Part shown: positions 17,738 to 25,848 of the stretch, piece by piece | How positions within the stretch are numbered: the first letter of the stretch is position 1 | How the letters are laid out: the number at the start of each line of letters is the position of its first letter | Source: JAGMES01 sp023128035 | GTDB lineage: Bacteria > Bacillota > Halanaerobiia > DY22613 | Direction: 5' to 3' | NCBI GenBank assembly: GCA_030627905.1 | Contig: DAOVRZ010000020.1 | Location: forward strand, 1 to 63,260 | DNA length: 63,260 nucleotides | Made by a program: the position numbers and the translations under genes | Notes under the pieces: generated by a model | What the model saw: only the letters and a program-made list of their open reading frames with translations | What the model was told of the DNA's origin: nothing | Databases searched by the model: none

Positions 17738-17776
17738 TTTTGGACTTGATTGCTAAATAAAAAAGGGGGACTGAAG

Positions 17777-18970
17777 ATGAAAATTTTAGTTTTGAACTGT
17801 GGTAGTTCGTCATTAAAGTATCAATTATTCAATATGGAAAACGAAGATGTTCTAGCAAAAGGTTTAGTACAACGAATTGGTATTGAAAATGCTTATTTAG
17901 AGCATAAGCAAGGTGGAGAAAAGATTAAAATTGAGACAGATATCCCTAACCATACAAAAGCAATTCAATTAGTTATTGATACACTTTTAAGTAGTGAACA
18001 TGGTGTTATCAAGGACATGTCTGAGATAAACGCAGTTGGTCATCGGGTTGTTCATGGTGGCGAAGCATTTGCAGGTTCGGTTCGGATTGATGAGGAGGTA
18101 ATGAAAGCTTTAGAAGCGAATGTGGAGTTAGCTCCACTTCATAACCCACCAAACATCGCTGGAATCAAAGTTTGTGAAGAATTAATGCCTGGTGTACCAC
18201 AAGTAGGCGTTTTTGATACTTCTTTCCATCAGACTATGGAACCATATGTTTATTTATATGGTATTCCTTATGAGTATTACAAAAAATATAGTATTCGTCG
18301 CTATGGTTTCCATGGAACTTCTCATCTTTATGTTTCGAAGAGAGTGTGTGAAGTTATGGGAGTTAACTATAACGAAGCTAAAATCATTACTTGTCATTTG
18401 GGAAATGGTGCGAGTATAGCTGCTGTTAATGGTGGTAAATCTGTTGATACTAGTATGGGTTTCACTCCATTAGAAGGTCTTTTAATGGGTACTCGTTGTG
18501 GTGACATGGATCCAGCTATTGTGCCATTTTTGATGAATAAAGAAAATCTTTCTACTCAAGAAATTGATAAAGTTTTAAATAAGAAAAGTGGTTTTTTGGG
18601 TGTTTCTGAAGTTAGCAATGATTCTCGTGATGTTGAAGACGCTGCTAAAGAAGGAAATGAGAATGCTCAAATAGCTATCGATATGTTTAACTATCGAGTT
18701 AAGAAATATATTGGTGCATATGCTGTTGCTATGGGTGGCGTGGATGCTATCGTATTTACAGCAGGTATTGGTGAAAATTCAATTAGTACTAGAGCTGGTG
18801 TTTTAAAAGGTTTAGAGTTCTTAGGATGTACATTAGATCCAGAAAGAAATAATGTACGAGGTAAAGAAACATTGATCTCTACTGATGATTCTACAGTGAA
18901 AGCTTATATCATCCCTACTGATGAAGAGCTTGTTATTGCTCGCGATACCAAAGAAATTGTTGCGAAATAG
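17777..18970 (+). CDS. ackA: Acetate kinase
   Basis: 397 residues, standard length. Makes ATP and acetate from acetyl phosphate. N-terminal LVLNCGSSSLKYQL, the FHGTSH loop with catalytic His, GNGASIAA, and the C-terminal AGIGENS motif are all present. ATG 17777 follows AAAGGGGGA. Second gene of the pta-ackA pair; no obvious T-rich terminator follows, but a new strong promoter begins about 30 nt downstream. Confidence 0.98.
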   Translation: MKILVLNCGSSSLKYQLFNMENEDVLAKGLVQRIGIENAYLEHKQGGEKIKIETDIPNHTKAIQLVIDTLLSSEHGVIKDMSEINAVGHRVVHGGEAFAGSVRIDEEVMKALEANVELAPLHNPPNIAGIKVCEELMPGVPQVGVFDTSFHQTMEPYVYLYGIPYEYYKKYSIRRYGFHGTSHLYVSKRVCEVMGVNYNEAKIITCHLGNGASIAAVNGGKSVDTSMGFTPLEGLLMGTRCGDMDPAIVPFLMNKENLSTQEIDKVLNKKSGFLGVSEVSNDSRDVEDAAKEGNENAQIAIDMFNYRVKKYIGAYAVAMGGVDAIVFTAGIGENSISTRAGVLKGLEFLGCTLDPERNNVRGKETLISTDDSTVKAYIIPTDEELVIARDTKEIVAK

Positions 18971-19001
18971 TAATTTTATTTAGCACCTGTCCTCAAAAAT
19001 C

Positions 19002-19030
19002 TTGACAAATCGCTAATAACTTTATATAAT
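19002..19030 (+). promoter_or_regulatory. Consensus SigA promoter for DUF177-rpmF
   Basis: TTGACA (19002-19007), 17-nt spacer, TATAAT (19025-19030): a perfect vegetative promoter 28 nt before the DUF177 start, as expected for ribosomal protein expression. Confidence 0.85.
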
Positions 19031-19058
19031 TAAGTTTGGCTATGTCGGGGGTGATACT

Positions 19059-19535
19059 GTGAAAATTGATGTATATTCGATTAAATTTGACGTTGGTTCT
19101 GTCTTGGAAATAGATGAAAGAGTTAAGATGGATGATTTTACTATGGCTAGTCGTACTATTGAATTGCCTGAGCCAATTCATCTGGTATTGCAGGTCGCAA
19201 ATTCAGGAGAAGAGTTTTTGGTAACGGGAAAAATGACGGTAAATACAGCGCTCGTGTGTAGTCGCTGTCTGGAAAAGTTTACTTATTCCATGGATATTGA
19301 CTTCTTTGCAGAGCTTTCTCATGATGAGATGGTGAATGATAACCAGATTGATCTTAGTGACTCAATTTACGAGCATCTATTATTAGAGATTCCTATCAAA
19401 ACTATCTGTAATGAACAATGCAAAGGTCTTTGCCCTCAGTGTGGTCAGAACTTAAATTTGGGAGAATGTGGTTGTGACCGTGAGGTTATTGATCCACGTC
19501 TTGTTAAGTTGAAAGATTTTTTTAAAAAAGACTAA
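19059..19535 (+). CDS. DUF177 (YceD) Cys-rich protein, 23S rRNA accumulation family
   Basis: 158 residues. Family linked to 23S rRNA metabolism and nearly always encoded just before rpmF, as here. Metal-binding Cys are visible: CSRCLEKF near residue 67 and then C-NEQCKGLCPQCGQ-C-GC near the C-terminus. GTG 19059 follows CGGGGGTGAT; an earlier in-frame codon is not credible because it lies in the ribosome site. Molecular activity is not established for this protein. Confidence 0.92.
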   Translation: MKIDVYSIKFDVGSVLEIDERVKMDDFTMASRTIELPEPIHLVLQVANSGEEFLVTGKMTVNTALVCSRCLEKFTYSMDIDFFAELSHDEMVNDNQIDLSDSIYEHLLLEIPIKTICNEQCKGLCPQCGQNLNLGECGCDREVIDPRLVKLKDFFKKD

Positions 19536-19570
19536 TTATTATCTAGTTTTATATTGAGGAGGTGTTAGTC

Positions 19571-19744
19571 ATGGCGGTACCTAAGCGTAAAACTTCTAAG
19601 GCTCGTAAGAGAAAAAGAAGAACTCATTGGAAACTGAGCGCTCCTACTTTGGTAGAATGTCCACAATGTCACTCTGCTAAACTTCCACATCGAATTTGTA
19701 AAGAATGTGGATTCTATAAGGGAAAACAAGTTTTATCTGTCTAA
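19571..19744 (+). CDS. rpmF: 50S ribosomal protein L32
   Basis: 57 residues. Starts MAVPKRKTSKARKRKRRTHW, the conserved L32 beginning, and has two zinc-ligand pairs CPQC and CKEC, so this is the zinc-containing paralogue type. ATG 19571 follows GAGGAGG. Closed by a strong hairpin. Confidence 0.98.
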   Translation: MAVPKRKTSKARKRKRRTHWKLSAPTLVECPQCHSAKLPHRICKECGFYKGKQVLSV

Positions 19745-19784
19745 AAAGTAGATTATTCAATACTTAGTTTCGAGAGAAACAAGA

Positions 19785-19820
19785 TAAAGTTAACGCTTTA
19801 TCTTGTTTTTTTTGTCATTC
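19785..19820 (+). terminator. Terminator of DUF177-rpmF
   Basis: AACAAGATAAAG / CTTTATCTTGTT with a 6-nt loop (TTAACG) followed by T8: a textbook intrinsic terminator. Confidence 0.92.
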
Positions 19821-19874
19821 TTTGATGAATAATCGTATAAATTTAGGGAAAAAGCTAGAAAGAAGATATATATT

Positions 19875-19997
19875 ATGATTAGCCCACAAAAAGTAGTTGC
19901 ACAAGAGCTTGCATACCATATAAAGTACTGAAATGGCGAGGTCAGTACTTTATATGGTATGCAAGTGCGACTAAAATACTTTTTGTGGGAGAATCAT
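19875..19997 (+). repeat. Long palindromic element, family 1, copy 1
   Basis: Ends ATGATT and AATCAT. Outer arms CCCACAAAAAGTAGTTGCAC and GTGCGACTAAAATACTTTTTG plus TGGG pair except for a 4-nt bulge on the right arm and an AAGAG bulge on the left. The inner stem CTTGCATACCATATAAAGTA with its complement is perfectly paired over about 24 bp around loop AATGGCGAGG. It lies between rpmF and the fapR promoter. Other copies: 25464-25559, 46314-46429, 47318-47440. Confidence 0.85.
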
Positions 19998-20025
19998 ATT
20001 ATTTTAAAAAAGTACGGAGAGAGTC

Positions 20026-20054
20026 TTGCATGTTCATGCTGATTAGTATATAAT
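20026..20054 (+). promoter_or_regulatory. SigA promoter of the fapR-fab operon
   Basis: TTGCAT (20026-20031), 17-nt spacer, TATAAT (20049-20054). The transcription start should fall near 20061, just before the FapR operator. Confidence 0.75.
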
Positions 20055-20068
20055 ATTAATATCTGCTA

Positions 20069-20085
20069 TTAGTAGCAGGTATTAA
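20069..20085 (+). promoter_or_regulatory. Putative FapR operator
   Basis: TTAGTAGCAGGTATTAA closely matches the known FapR operator TTAGTACCTGNTACTAA type palindrome (differences in the centre and one in the right arm). Placed at about +9 to +25 of the fapR promoter, it would block elongation or open-complex formation, as in Bacillus autoregulation. Malonyl-CoA would relieve it. Confidence 0.7.
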
Positions 20086-20103
20086 AAGCAGGATGTGATA
20101 AAA

Positions 20104-20694
20104 ATGTCTGAGAGAAAACTATCTAAAAAAGAACGACATGAGGCACTTCTTTCGACGATTGAGAATGATCCTTTTAAAACGGATCAGGAGTTGGCAAATC
20201 TGTTTGCTGTCAGTATTCAGACTATTCGTTTAGACAGAATGGAGTTGCGAATTCCTGAAGTTAGAAAGAGAGCTAGAGATTTAGCAAAAGAGGCTTATTC
20301 AAAAGTAAAATCAATTCCTAAAGAGGATATGATAGGTGAATTGATAGAAGTAAACCTAAATCAGAATGGCAAGTCAGTGTTAGTTCCTGGCCTTGAGATG
20401 GCGTTTCAGGAAGGTGGAGTTACTCGGGGGCATTATATTTTTGCACAGGCAAATTCTTTAGCAATTGCAATAGTAGATTCTAATATTGCATTAACTGGTT
20501 TATCTCATATAAAATATTTGAAACCTGTGCATACGGGGGATCGACTCGTTGCAAAAGCTCATGTAGTTAGATCAAAGAATCATCGCTTTCTTATAAGAGT
20601 GTATACATATATATGTGATGAATTGGTTTTTAAAGGAAAATTTATTATTTTTGCAATGGATAATCATAAATTAATTCAAAATCATGAGAATTAG
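20104..20694 (+). CDS. fapR: Fatty acid biosynthesis repressor FapR
   Basis: 196 residues. N-terminal DeoR-like HTH (about 8-55; TDQELANLFAVSIQTIRLDR) and a C-terminal hot-dog thioesterase-like domain that binds malonyl-CoA (GLEMAFQEGGVTRGHYIF, KPVHTGDRLVAKA). Represses lipid synthesis genes when malonyl-CoA is low. ATG 20104 with AGGA 10 nt upstream was chosen over GTG 20095, which overlaps the site. First gene of the operon and preceded by its own operator. Overlap-free 16-nt gap to plsX. Confidence 0.95.
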   Translation: MSERKLSKKERHEALLSTIENDPFKTDQELANLFAVSIQTIRLDRMELRIPEVRKRARDLAKEAYSKVKSIPKEDMIGELIEVNLNQNGKSVLVPGLEMAFQEGGVTRGHYIFAQANSLAIAIVDSNIALTGLSHIKYLKPVHTGDRLVAKAHVVRSKNHRFLIRVYTYICDELVFKGKFIIFAMDNHKLIQNHEN

Positions 20695-20710
20695 TGGAGG
20701 GGGTGTAGGT

Positions 20711-21721
20711 ATGCGTATTGTTTTAGATGTAATGGGTGGAGATTTTATCCCTCATGTTCCAGTAGAAGGTGCTATTCAGGCGGTGAAAGATTTTTCTGAT
20801 ATTCATGTAATTTTAGTTGGATTTGAAGATAAAATAAAAGAAGAGTTATCTAAATACGAGTATCCTAAAGAACGAATCTCTATTGTCCATGCCTCAGAGA
20901 TTATTGAGATGAATGATGCTCCAGCTACTGCTATTCGGCGGAAGAAAGATTCTTCAATTGTAGTGGGTGCTAATCTGGTTAAAAAGGGTGAAGCTGATGC
21001 TTTCGTGTCTGCTGGAAATACAGGAGCATGTATGTCAGCAGGTGTTTTGAAGATTGGCAGAATCAAAGGTATAAATCGTCCTGGCATTGCTACTGTTTTT
21101 CCAAATATTAATGATCAGACTGTTGTACTGGATATAGGTGCTAATGTGGATATAGGATCTGAAGAGTTAGTTCAATTTGCATTTATGGGTAAAATTTTTG
21201 CGGAAAAAGTATTAAATAAGCCAAATCCTCGTATTGGCCTTTTAAGTATAGGTGCAGAGGAGCATAAAGGGAATCAATTAACACATGAAACTTATCCTCT
21301 GTTACGGAATGCACCTATAAACTTTATTGGAAATGTAGAAGGTCGAGATATTTTTAATGGCAGTGTTGATGTAATTGTCTGTGATGGTTTTGTTGGTAAT
21401 GTTGTTTTAAAAACTGCTGAAGGTTTATTTTCGATTATTAGACAAATTTTAAAGGAAGAAGCAACAAAAAACCTGAGGACGATGTTAGGTGGACTTCTGA
21501 TGAAACCAGCTATTAATGGATTGAAAGAAAGGTTGGATTATACAGAATATGGTGGTTCACCACTTCTAGGTGTAAAAGGAATTACTATCATTGCACATGG
21601 TAGTTCAAATGCTTGGGCTATTCGAAATGCTATTCGTGTTGCACGTGATTCTTTAGTTAATAATGTTGTAGGTGAGATAGAAAATAATATATCTGAAGGA
21701 GTGATGAAAATTGACCATTAG
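20711..21721 (+). CDS. plsX: Phosphate acyltransferase PlsX
   Basis: 336 residues. Converts acyl-ACP to acyl phosphate for PlsY (encoded at 40639), a soluble peripheral membrane enzyme. Signature N-terminus IVLDVMGGDFIPHVPVEGA, central SAGNTGACMS, and YGGSPLLGVKG near the C-terminus. ATG 20711 follows TGGAGGGGGTG. The 3' end overlaps fabH by 11 nt, so translation is coupled. Confidence 0.97.
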   Translation: MRIVLDVMGGDFIPHVPVEGAIQAVKDFSDIHVILVGFEDKIKEELSKYEYPKERISIVHASEIIEMNDAPATAIRRKKDSSIVVGANLVKKGEADAFVSAGNTGACMSAGVLKIGRIKGINRPGIATVFPNINDQTVVLDIGANVDIGSEELVQFAFMGKIFAEKVLNKPNPRIGLLSIGAEEHKGNQLTHETYPLLRNAPINFIGNVEGRDIFNGSVDVIVCDGFVGNVVLKTAEGLFSIIRQILKEEATKNLRTMLGGLLMKPAINGLKERLDYTEYGGSPLLGVKGITIIAHGSSNAWAIRNAIRVARDSLVNNVVGEIENNISEGVMKIDH

Positions 21722-22697
21722 AGCAGGAATTACAGGTATTGGTTCATATCTACCAGAAAAGATTATGACAAATTTTGATCTTGAAAAGATAGTTGATACT
21801 ACTGATGAATGGATTCGAACCCGTACAGGGATTATAGAAAGACGGATTGCTAGTGATGATGAAGCGACATCTGATCTTGCAATTAAAGCTGCAAACAGAG
21901 CTCTTGAGGATGCAGGAGTTGATCCAGAGGATTTAGATATGATCATCTGCGCAACAGTAACACCTGATTATCTCTTCCCTGCTACTGCTTGTTTGCTTCA
22001 AGAAAAATTAGGTGCAAAAAAAGCTGCTGCTTTTGATATGGAAGCAGGATGTTCAGGATTTGTTTATGCACTATCTATTGCATCCCAGTTTATAAAGACA
22101 GGATTTTATAAAAAAGTCTTGGTGATTGGTGCTGAAACTCTATCTAAGATAACCAATTGGAAAGATCGTTCTACCTGTGTTCTTTTTGGTGATGGAGCCG
22201 GTGCTGCTGTAGTAGAAGCCGTTGAAGAAGGTGGAATTCTTGGGATAGAATTGGGCTGTAATGGTGCAGGTGGAAAATTCTTAGATATGCCTGCAGGAGG
22301 TTCTCGTCGTCCGTCAAGTGTAGCTTCTCTTGAGGAAGAAGCTCATTTTATTAGGATGGATGGTACTCAAGTTTATCGTTTTGCTGTGAAGGCGATGGGT
22401 AAGGCAGCATTAAATGCTTTGAAAAATGCTGGCCTTACTCCTGAAGATGTAGATTTTATGGTTCCTCATCAAGCAAATACTAGAATTATTGATGGAGCAG
22501 CTAAAAGGCTTAAATTATCATCTGAGAAAGTTTATGTGAATTTACCTAAATACGGAAACACATCAAGCGCATCGATTCCAATTGCTTTGGATGAAGCATA
22601 TCAAGAAGGTAAGTTTAAAAAAGGTGATACTATTGTTTTAGTAGGGTTTGGTGCAGGTTTAACTTGGGCTTCAGTGGTTATGGAGTGGAATAAGTAA
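21711..22697 (+). CDS. fabH: Beta-ketoacyl-ACP synthase III
   Basis: 328 residues. Condenses an acyl-CoA primer with malonyl-ACP to start fatty acid synthesis. Catalytic triad seen: Cys114 (EAGCSGFVYA), His253 (VPHQANTR) and Asn283 (YGNTSSAS). The TTG 21711 start is supported by AAGGAGTGATG upstream and by the family N-terminus AGITGIGSYLPE. A 75-nt AT-rich spacer with a short AATTAAGAATTAA-type tandem repeat separates it from fabK. Confidence 0.97.
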   Translation: MTIRAGITGIGSYLPEKIMTNFDLEKIVDTTDEWIRTRTGIIERRIASDDEATSDLAIKAANRALEDAGVDPEDLDMIICATVTPDYLFPATACLLQEKLGAKKAAAFDMEAGCSGFVYALSIASQFIKTGFYKKVLVIGAETLSKITNWKDRSTCVLFGDGAGAAVVEAVEEGGILGIELGCNGAGGKFLDMPAGGSRRPSSVASLEEEAHFIRMDGTQVYRFAVKAMGKAALNALKNAGLTPEDVDFMVPHQANTRIIDGAAKRLKLSSEKVYVNLPKYGNTSSASIPIALDEAYQEGKFKKGDTIVLVGFGAGLTWASVVMEWNK

Positions 22698-22772
22698 AAC
22701 ATAATTAAGAATTAAGAATTAAAAGTTGAGAATCAACAATTATACATTACACTAGACAAAGGAGCAATACAT

Positions 22773-23813
22773 ATGATATGTTCCAGAATTTGTGACATAC
22801 TTGGGATCAAATACCCGATTATTCAAGGAGGTATGGCTTGGGTTGCGACGGGAGAGTTAGCCGGAGCAGTGTCAAATGCTGGAGGTTTGGGAATAATCGG
22901 AGCAGGAAATGCACCAGCAAATGTTGTACGTGAAGAGATTCGCAAAGTAAAGAGGATGACAACCAAACCTTTTGGAGTCAATATTATGCTCCTCTCTCCA
23001 TTTGTGGAGGAGGTTATGGAAGTTATCATAGATGAACGAGTTCCGGTGATTACTACTGGTGCTGGTAATCCTGGTAAATATATTTCTCGCTTAAAAGCTG
23101 TGGGATGCAAAATTGTCCCGGTTGTCCCTTCAGTCTCTTTGGCACGCAGAATGGAAAGATTAGATGTAGATGCCCTGATTGCAGAAGGAACTGAAGCTGG
23201 TGGTCATATTGGTGAGTTAAGTACCATGGTTTTAGTGCCTCAAATTGTCGATGCAGTAGATATTCCTGTTATCGCTGCGGGAGGGATTGCTGATGGGCGA
23301 GGTTTAGTAGCTACTTTGGCTTTGGGTGGAGAAGGTGTACAAATCGGTACTAGATTTATTTGTGCTGATGAGTGTATTGCTCATTCAAACTACAAGGAAG
23401 CACTTATTAATGCTAGAGATCGAGATGCAGTTGTCACTGGTCGTAGTACTGGACATCCTGTACGGAATTTACGTAATAAATTATCGCGAAAGATGGATGA
23501 ACTTGAGAAACAAGGGGCCAGTATTCAGGAGTTTGAAGAACTTGGTCGTGGCGCATTGCGAAAGGCTGTCGTCGAAGGAAATGTGGAAGAAGGTAGTGTA
23601 ATGGCTGGTCAGACAGCTGGAATGATAAAAGAAATTCAACCTGTTAAAGAGATTATCGAAGAGATTATCTTTGAAGCCAAAATGATTATTTCTGATTTAG
23701 GAAATATAGAAACTGGCGACTTTAAGGGGGTTTTATATAATGATACAGAGAATAGCATTTCTATTTCCGGGGCAGGGAGCGCAGGAAGTAGGGATGGGAA
23801 AAGATTTTTATGA
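22773..23813 (+). CDS. fabK: FMN-dependent enoyl-ACP reductase II
   Basis: 346 residues. A 2-nitropropane-dioxygenase-fold flavoprotein that performs the last reduction in elongation, replacing FabI. Seen: N-terminal YPIIQGGMAWVATGELAGAV, AEGTEAGGHIGE (catalytic His in the FabK branch), AAGGIADGRG and GVQIGTRF for FMN phosphate binding. The C-terminus is about 25-30 residues longer than expected: after the family-like IKEIQPVKEIIEEII the frame continues through the fabD start and overlaps it by 74 nt. ATG 22773 follows AAAGGAG. Confidence 0.94.
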   Translation: MICSRICDILGIKYPIIQGGMAWVATGELAGAVSNAGGLGIIGAGNAPANVVREEIRKVKRMTTKPFGVNIMLLSPFVEEVMEVIIDERVPVITTGAGNPGKYISRLKAVGCKIVPVVPSVSLARRMERLDVDALIAEGTEAGGHIGELSTMVLVPQIVDAVDIPVIAAGGIADGRGLVATLALGGEGVQIGTRFICADECIAHSNYKEALINARDRDAVVTGRSTGHPVRNLRNKLSRKMDELEKQGASIQEFEELGRGALRKAVVEGNVEEGSVMAGQTAGMIKEIQPVKEIIEEIIFEAKMIISDLGNIETGDFKGVLYNDTENSISISGAGSAGSRDGKRFL

Positions 23814-24699
23814 TCGTTTTCTTAAAGCAAAAGAAGTTTTCGAAGCTGCAGATCGGGCATTGGATTATAAAATAAGTGATATCTGTTTTAATGGACCTGA
23901 AGAGGAATTAAAAAAGACTGAAAATACACAACCTGCTATATTAACTACCAGTATTGCAATATTACGTGTTTTTGAACAATTTGGTGTTAAACCTGAGATG
24001 GTTGCTGGTCACAGTCTCGGTGAATATTCAGCTCTAGTAACTGCTAACTCTTTAAGTTTTGAAGATGCAGTAAAAACTGTGCGTGAGCGTGGTAGATTCA
24101 TGGTAGAGGCTGTTCCTTATGGTGAAGGAACTATGGCAGCTGTTTTGAAATTAGATCGTGAGATGATACAAAATATTTGTGATGAAACTGAAGGTGTCGT
24201 GGAACCAGCAAACTATAATAATCCTACGGAAGTAGTAATCTCTGGTGGAGTAAAAGCTGTTAGAGATGCTATGGAACGGATGAGAGATGCTGGTGCTATG
24301 AAAGTTGTTGAATTGAATGTAAGCGGGCCTTTTCATAGTAGCTTATTAAAACCTGCGTCTGATAAACTGGTTCAAGTTTTAGCAGATGTTGAAATTCAAG
24401 ATCCATCTATTGATGTGATCTCAAATTATACTGCTAATACTGCAAAAAATGCTGCTGAGGTTCGGGATAACCTAGTTTGTCAGATAAGTAGTGCTGTTAA
24501 ATGGCAGGATTCAATTGAAAAAATGATTGATGATGGAATCGATACATTCATTGAGATTGGTCCTGGAAAAGTATTAAAGAGTATGATGAAAAGAATTAAT
24601 AAAAAAGTAACAGCTTTAAATATTAATAGTATCGAAACAATGGAATCTGTATTAACTAAGCTTGGAATCGAAGTTAAAGAGTGTGAAGAAATTAGATAA
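23740..24699 (+). CDS. fabD: Malonyl-CoA:ACP transacylase
   Basis: 319 residues. Loads malonate on ACP. N-terminal FLFPGQGAQEVGMG, nucleophile Ser92 in GHSLGEYSA, and catalytic His in SGPFHSSLL. The start ATG 23740 lies inside the 3' end of fabK (74-nt overlap) and is fixed by the conserved N-terminus; the site AAGGGGG lies 9 nt upstream. fabG follows after 21 nt. Confidence 0.97.
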   Translation: MIQRIAFLFPGQGAQEVGMGKDFYDRFLKAKEVFEAADRALDYKISDICFNGPEEELKKTENTQPAILTTSIAILRVFEQFGVKPEMVAGHSLGEYSALVTANSLSFEDAVKTVRERGRFMVEAVPYGEGTMAAVLKLDREMIQNICDETEGVVEPANYNNPTEVVISGGVKAVRDAMERMRDAGAMKVVELNVSGPFHSSLLKPASDKLVQVLADVEIQDPSIDVISNYTANTAKNAAEVRDNLVCQISSAVKWQDSIEKMIDDGIDTFIEIGPGKVLKSMMKRINKKVTALNINSIETMESVLTKLGIEVKECEEIR

Positions 24700-24720
24700 A
24701 ATTCTGATGGGAGGCTTGGC

Positions 24721-25464
24721 ATGAATTTAAGTGGCAAGGTAGCTGTTGTAACTGGAAGTTCAAAAGGCATTGGTGCTGCCATTGCTTTGTCTTTAGCAAA
24801 AGCTGGTGCAGATGTTGCTGTAAATTATGCTCGCGATACTGAAGGTGCTGAAAAGATTGTTAGTCAAATTACTGAATTAGGACGTAGAAGTAAAGCTTAT
24901 CAAGCTGATGTTTCAAATGTAGATCAGGTTAATACAATGATGAATGAAATTATTGAAAATTTTGGAAAAGTAGATATTCTTGTCAATAATGCAGGTATTA
25001 CTGCTGATGGATTATTACTTCGTATGAAAGAAGAAGACTGGGACCGAGTATTAGATATAAATTTAAAAGGTGTTTTCCTATGTACTAAAGCAATTACTAA
25101 GAAAATGATGAAACAAAGAAGTGGAAAAATTATAAATATTACTTCTGTTGTTGGATTAATTGGAAATCCGGGTCAAGCAAATTATACTGCTGCTAAAGCG
25201 GGTGTGATTGGTTTTACAAAGACAATCGCTAGAGAATTTGGCTCACGGGGAATTCAAGTAAATGCGATTGCACCTGGATATATTATTTCTAAGATGACAG
25301 AATCTCTTCCTGAAGAGGTCAAAGAAAGTATGTTAAAATCTATTCCACTAGGACGTTTTGGTAATGTTGAGGATGTGGCAGATTTAACGTTATTTTTATC
25401 CTCTGATAAATCTGATTACATCACAGGTCAAGTTTTTAATGTTGATGGTGGAATGGTAATGTAA
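24721..25464 (+). CDS. fabG: 3-oxoacyl-ACP reductase
   Basis: 247 residues, classical short-chain dehydrogenase. NADPH-binding TGSSKGIGAAIA, NNAGITADGLL, catalytic Ser-Tyr-Lys with Ser in ITSVVG and YTAAKAG, and C-terminal VDGGMVM. Reduces beta-ketoacyl-ACP. ATG 24721 follows GGGAGG. Its stop codon shares its last base with the left end of palindromic element copy 2, which separates fabG from acpP. Confidence 0.98.
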   Translation: MNLSGKVAVVTGSSKGIGAAIALSLAKAGADVAVNYARDTEGAEKIVSQITELGRRSKAYQADVSNVDQVNTMMNEIIENFGKVDILVNNAGITADGLLLRMKEEDWDRVLDINLKGVFLCTKAITKKMMKQRSGKIINITSVVGLIGNPGQANYTAAKAGVIGFTKTIAREFGSRGIQVNAIAPGYIISKMTESLPEEVKESMLKSIPLGRFGNVEDVADLTLFLSSDKSDYITGQVFNVDGGMVM

Positions 25465-25559
25465 TGATTAACCCACAAAAAGTAGTCGCATAAGAGCTCT
25501 CGTACCATTATGGTACATGAATTCTTGAACGACTAAAATACTTTTTGTGGGTGAATCAT
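25464..25559 (+). repeat. Long palindromic element, family 1, copy 2 (shortened inner stem)
   Basis: ATGATT ... AATCAT ends and outer arms CCCACAAAAAGTAGTCGCA and CGACTAAAATACTTTTTG plus TGGG are kept, as is the AAGAG segment. The inner part is shorter: GTACCATTATGGTAC hairpin. Inserted within the fab operon between fabG and acpP. Its right arm supplies TTGTGG 18 nt before a TATAAT of the acpP promoter. Confidence 0.85.
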
Positions 25560-25579
25560 GTAATATAATATAATATAAT
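25545..25579 (+). promoter_or_regulatory. Possible internal promoter of acpP
   Basis: Three overlapping TATAAT boxes at 25564-25569, 25569-25574 and 25574-25579. TTGTGG at 25545-25550, inside the palindromic element, is 18 nt from the middle one. Would give acpP extra expression relative to the operon. Confidence 0.45.
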
Positions 25580-25602
25580 GGATTTGAAAGGAGGTGAAAT
25601 TC

Positions 25603-25836
25603 ATGGAGGTATTTGATCGCGTAAAGAATATCGTTGTTGAAGAATTAGGAGTTGAGCCAGAAGAGGTGAACTCTGAGGCATCTTTCATAAAGGATTTGGG
25701 AGCTGATTCTTTAGATATCGTTGAGTTAATTATGGCTTTTGAGGAAGAATTTGATATTGAGATTCCAGATGAGGATGCTGAAAGTATTTCAACTGTACAA
25801 AATGCAGTTAATTACATTGGAAAAAATGTCTCATAA
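25603..25836 (+). CDS. acpP: Acyl carrier protein
   Basis: 77 residues, acidic. Ser36 in GADSLDIVEL is the 4'-phosphopantetheine site. Start ATG 25603 with AAAGGAGGTGA upstream, one of the best ribosome sites in the window, fitting a very abundant protein; an in-frame GTG at 25594 lies within that site. A perfect 15-bp hairpin follows the gene. Confidence 0.97.
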   Translation: MEVFDRVKNIVVEELGVEPEEVNSEASFIKDLGADSLDIVELIMAFEEEFDIEIPDEDAESISTVQNAVNYIGKNVS

Positions 25837-25848
25837 TAATTTGTATGG

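Noticed and set aside
19875..19997. CRISPR array interpretation of the recurring palindromes
   Set aside because: Copies are far apart and single, not tandem units with regular spacers; no cas gene is seen.
23740..23813. Programmed frameshift joining FabK and FabD
   Set aside because: No slippery heptamer with a following pseudoknot was seen, and fabD has its own ribosome site and conserved N-terminus; simple stop loss explains the overlap.
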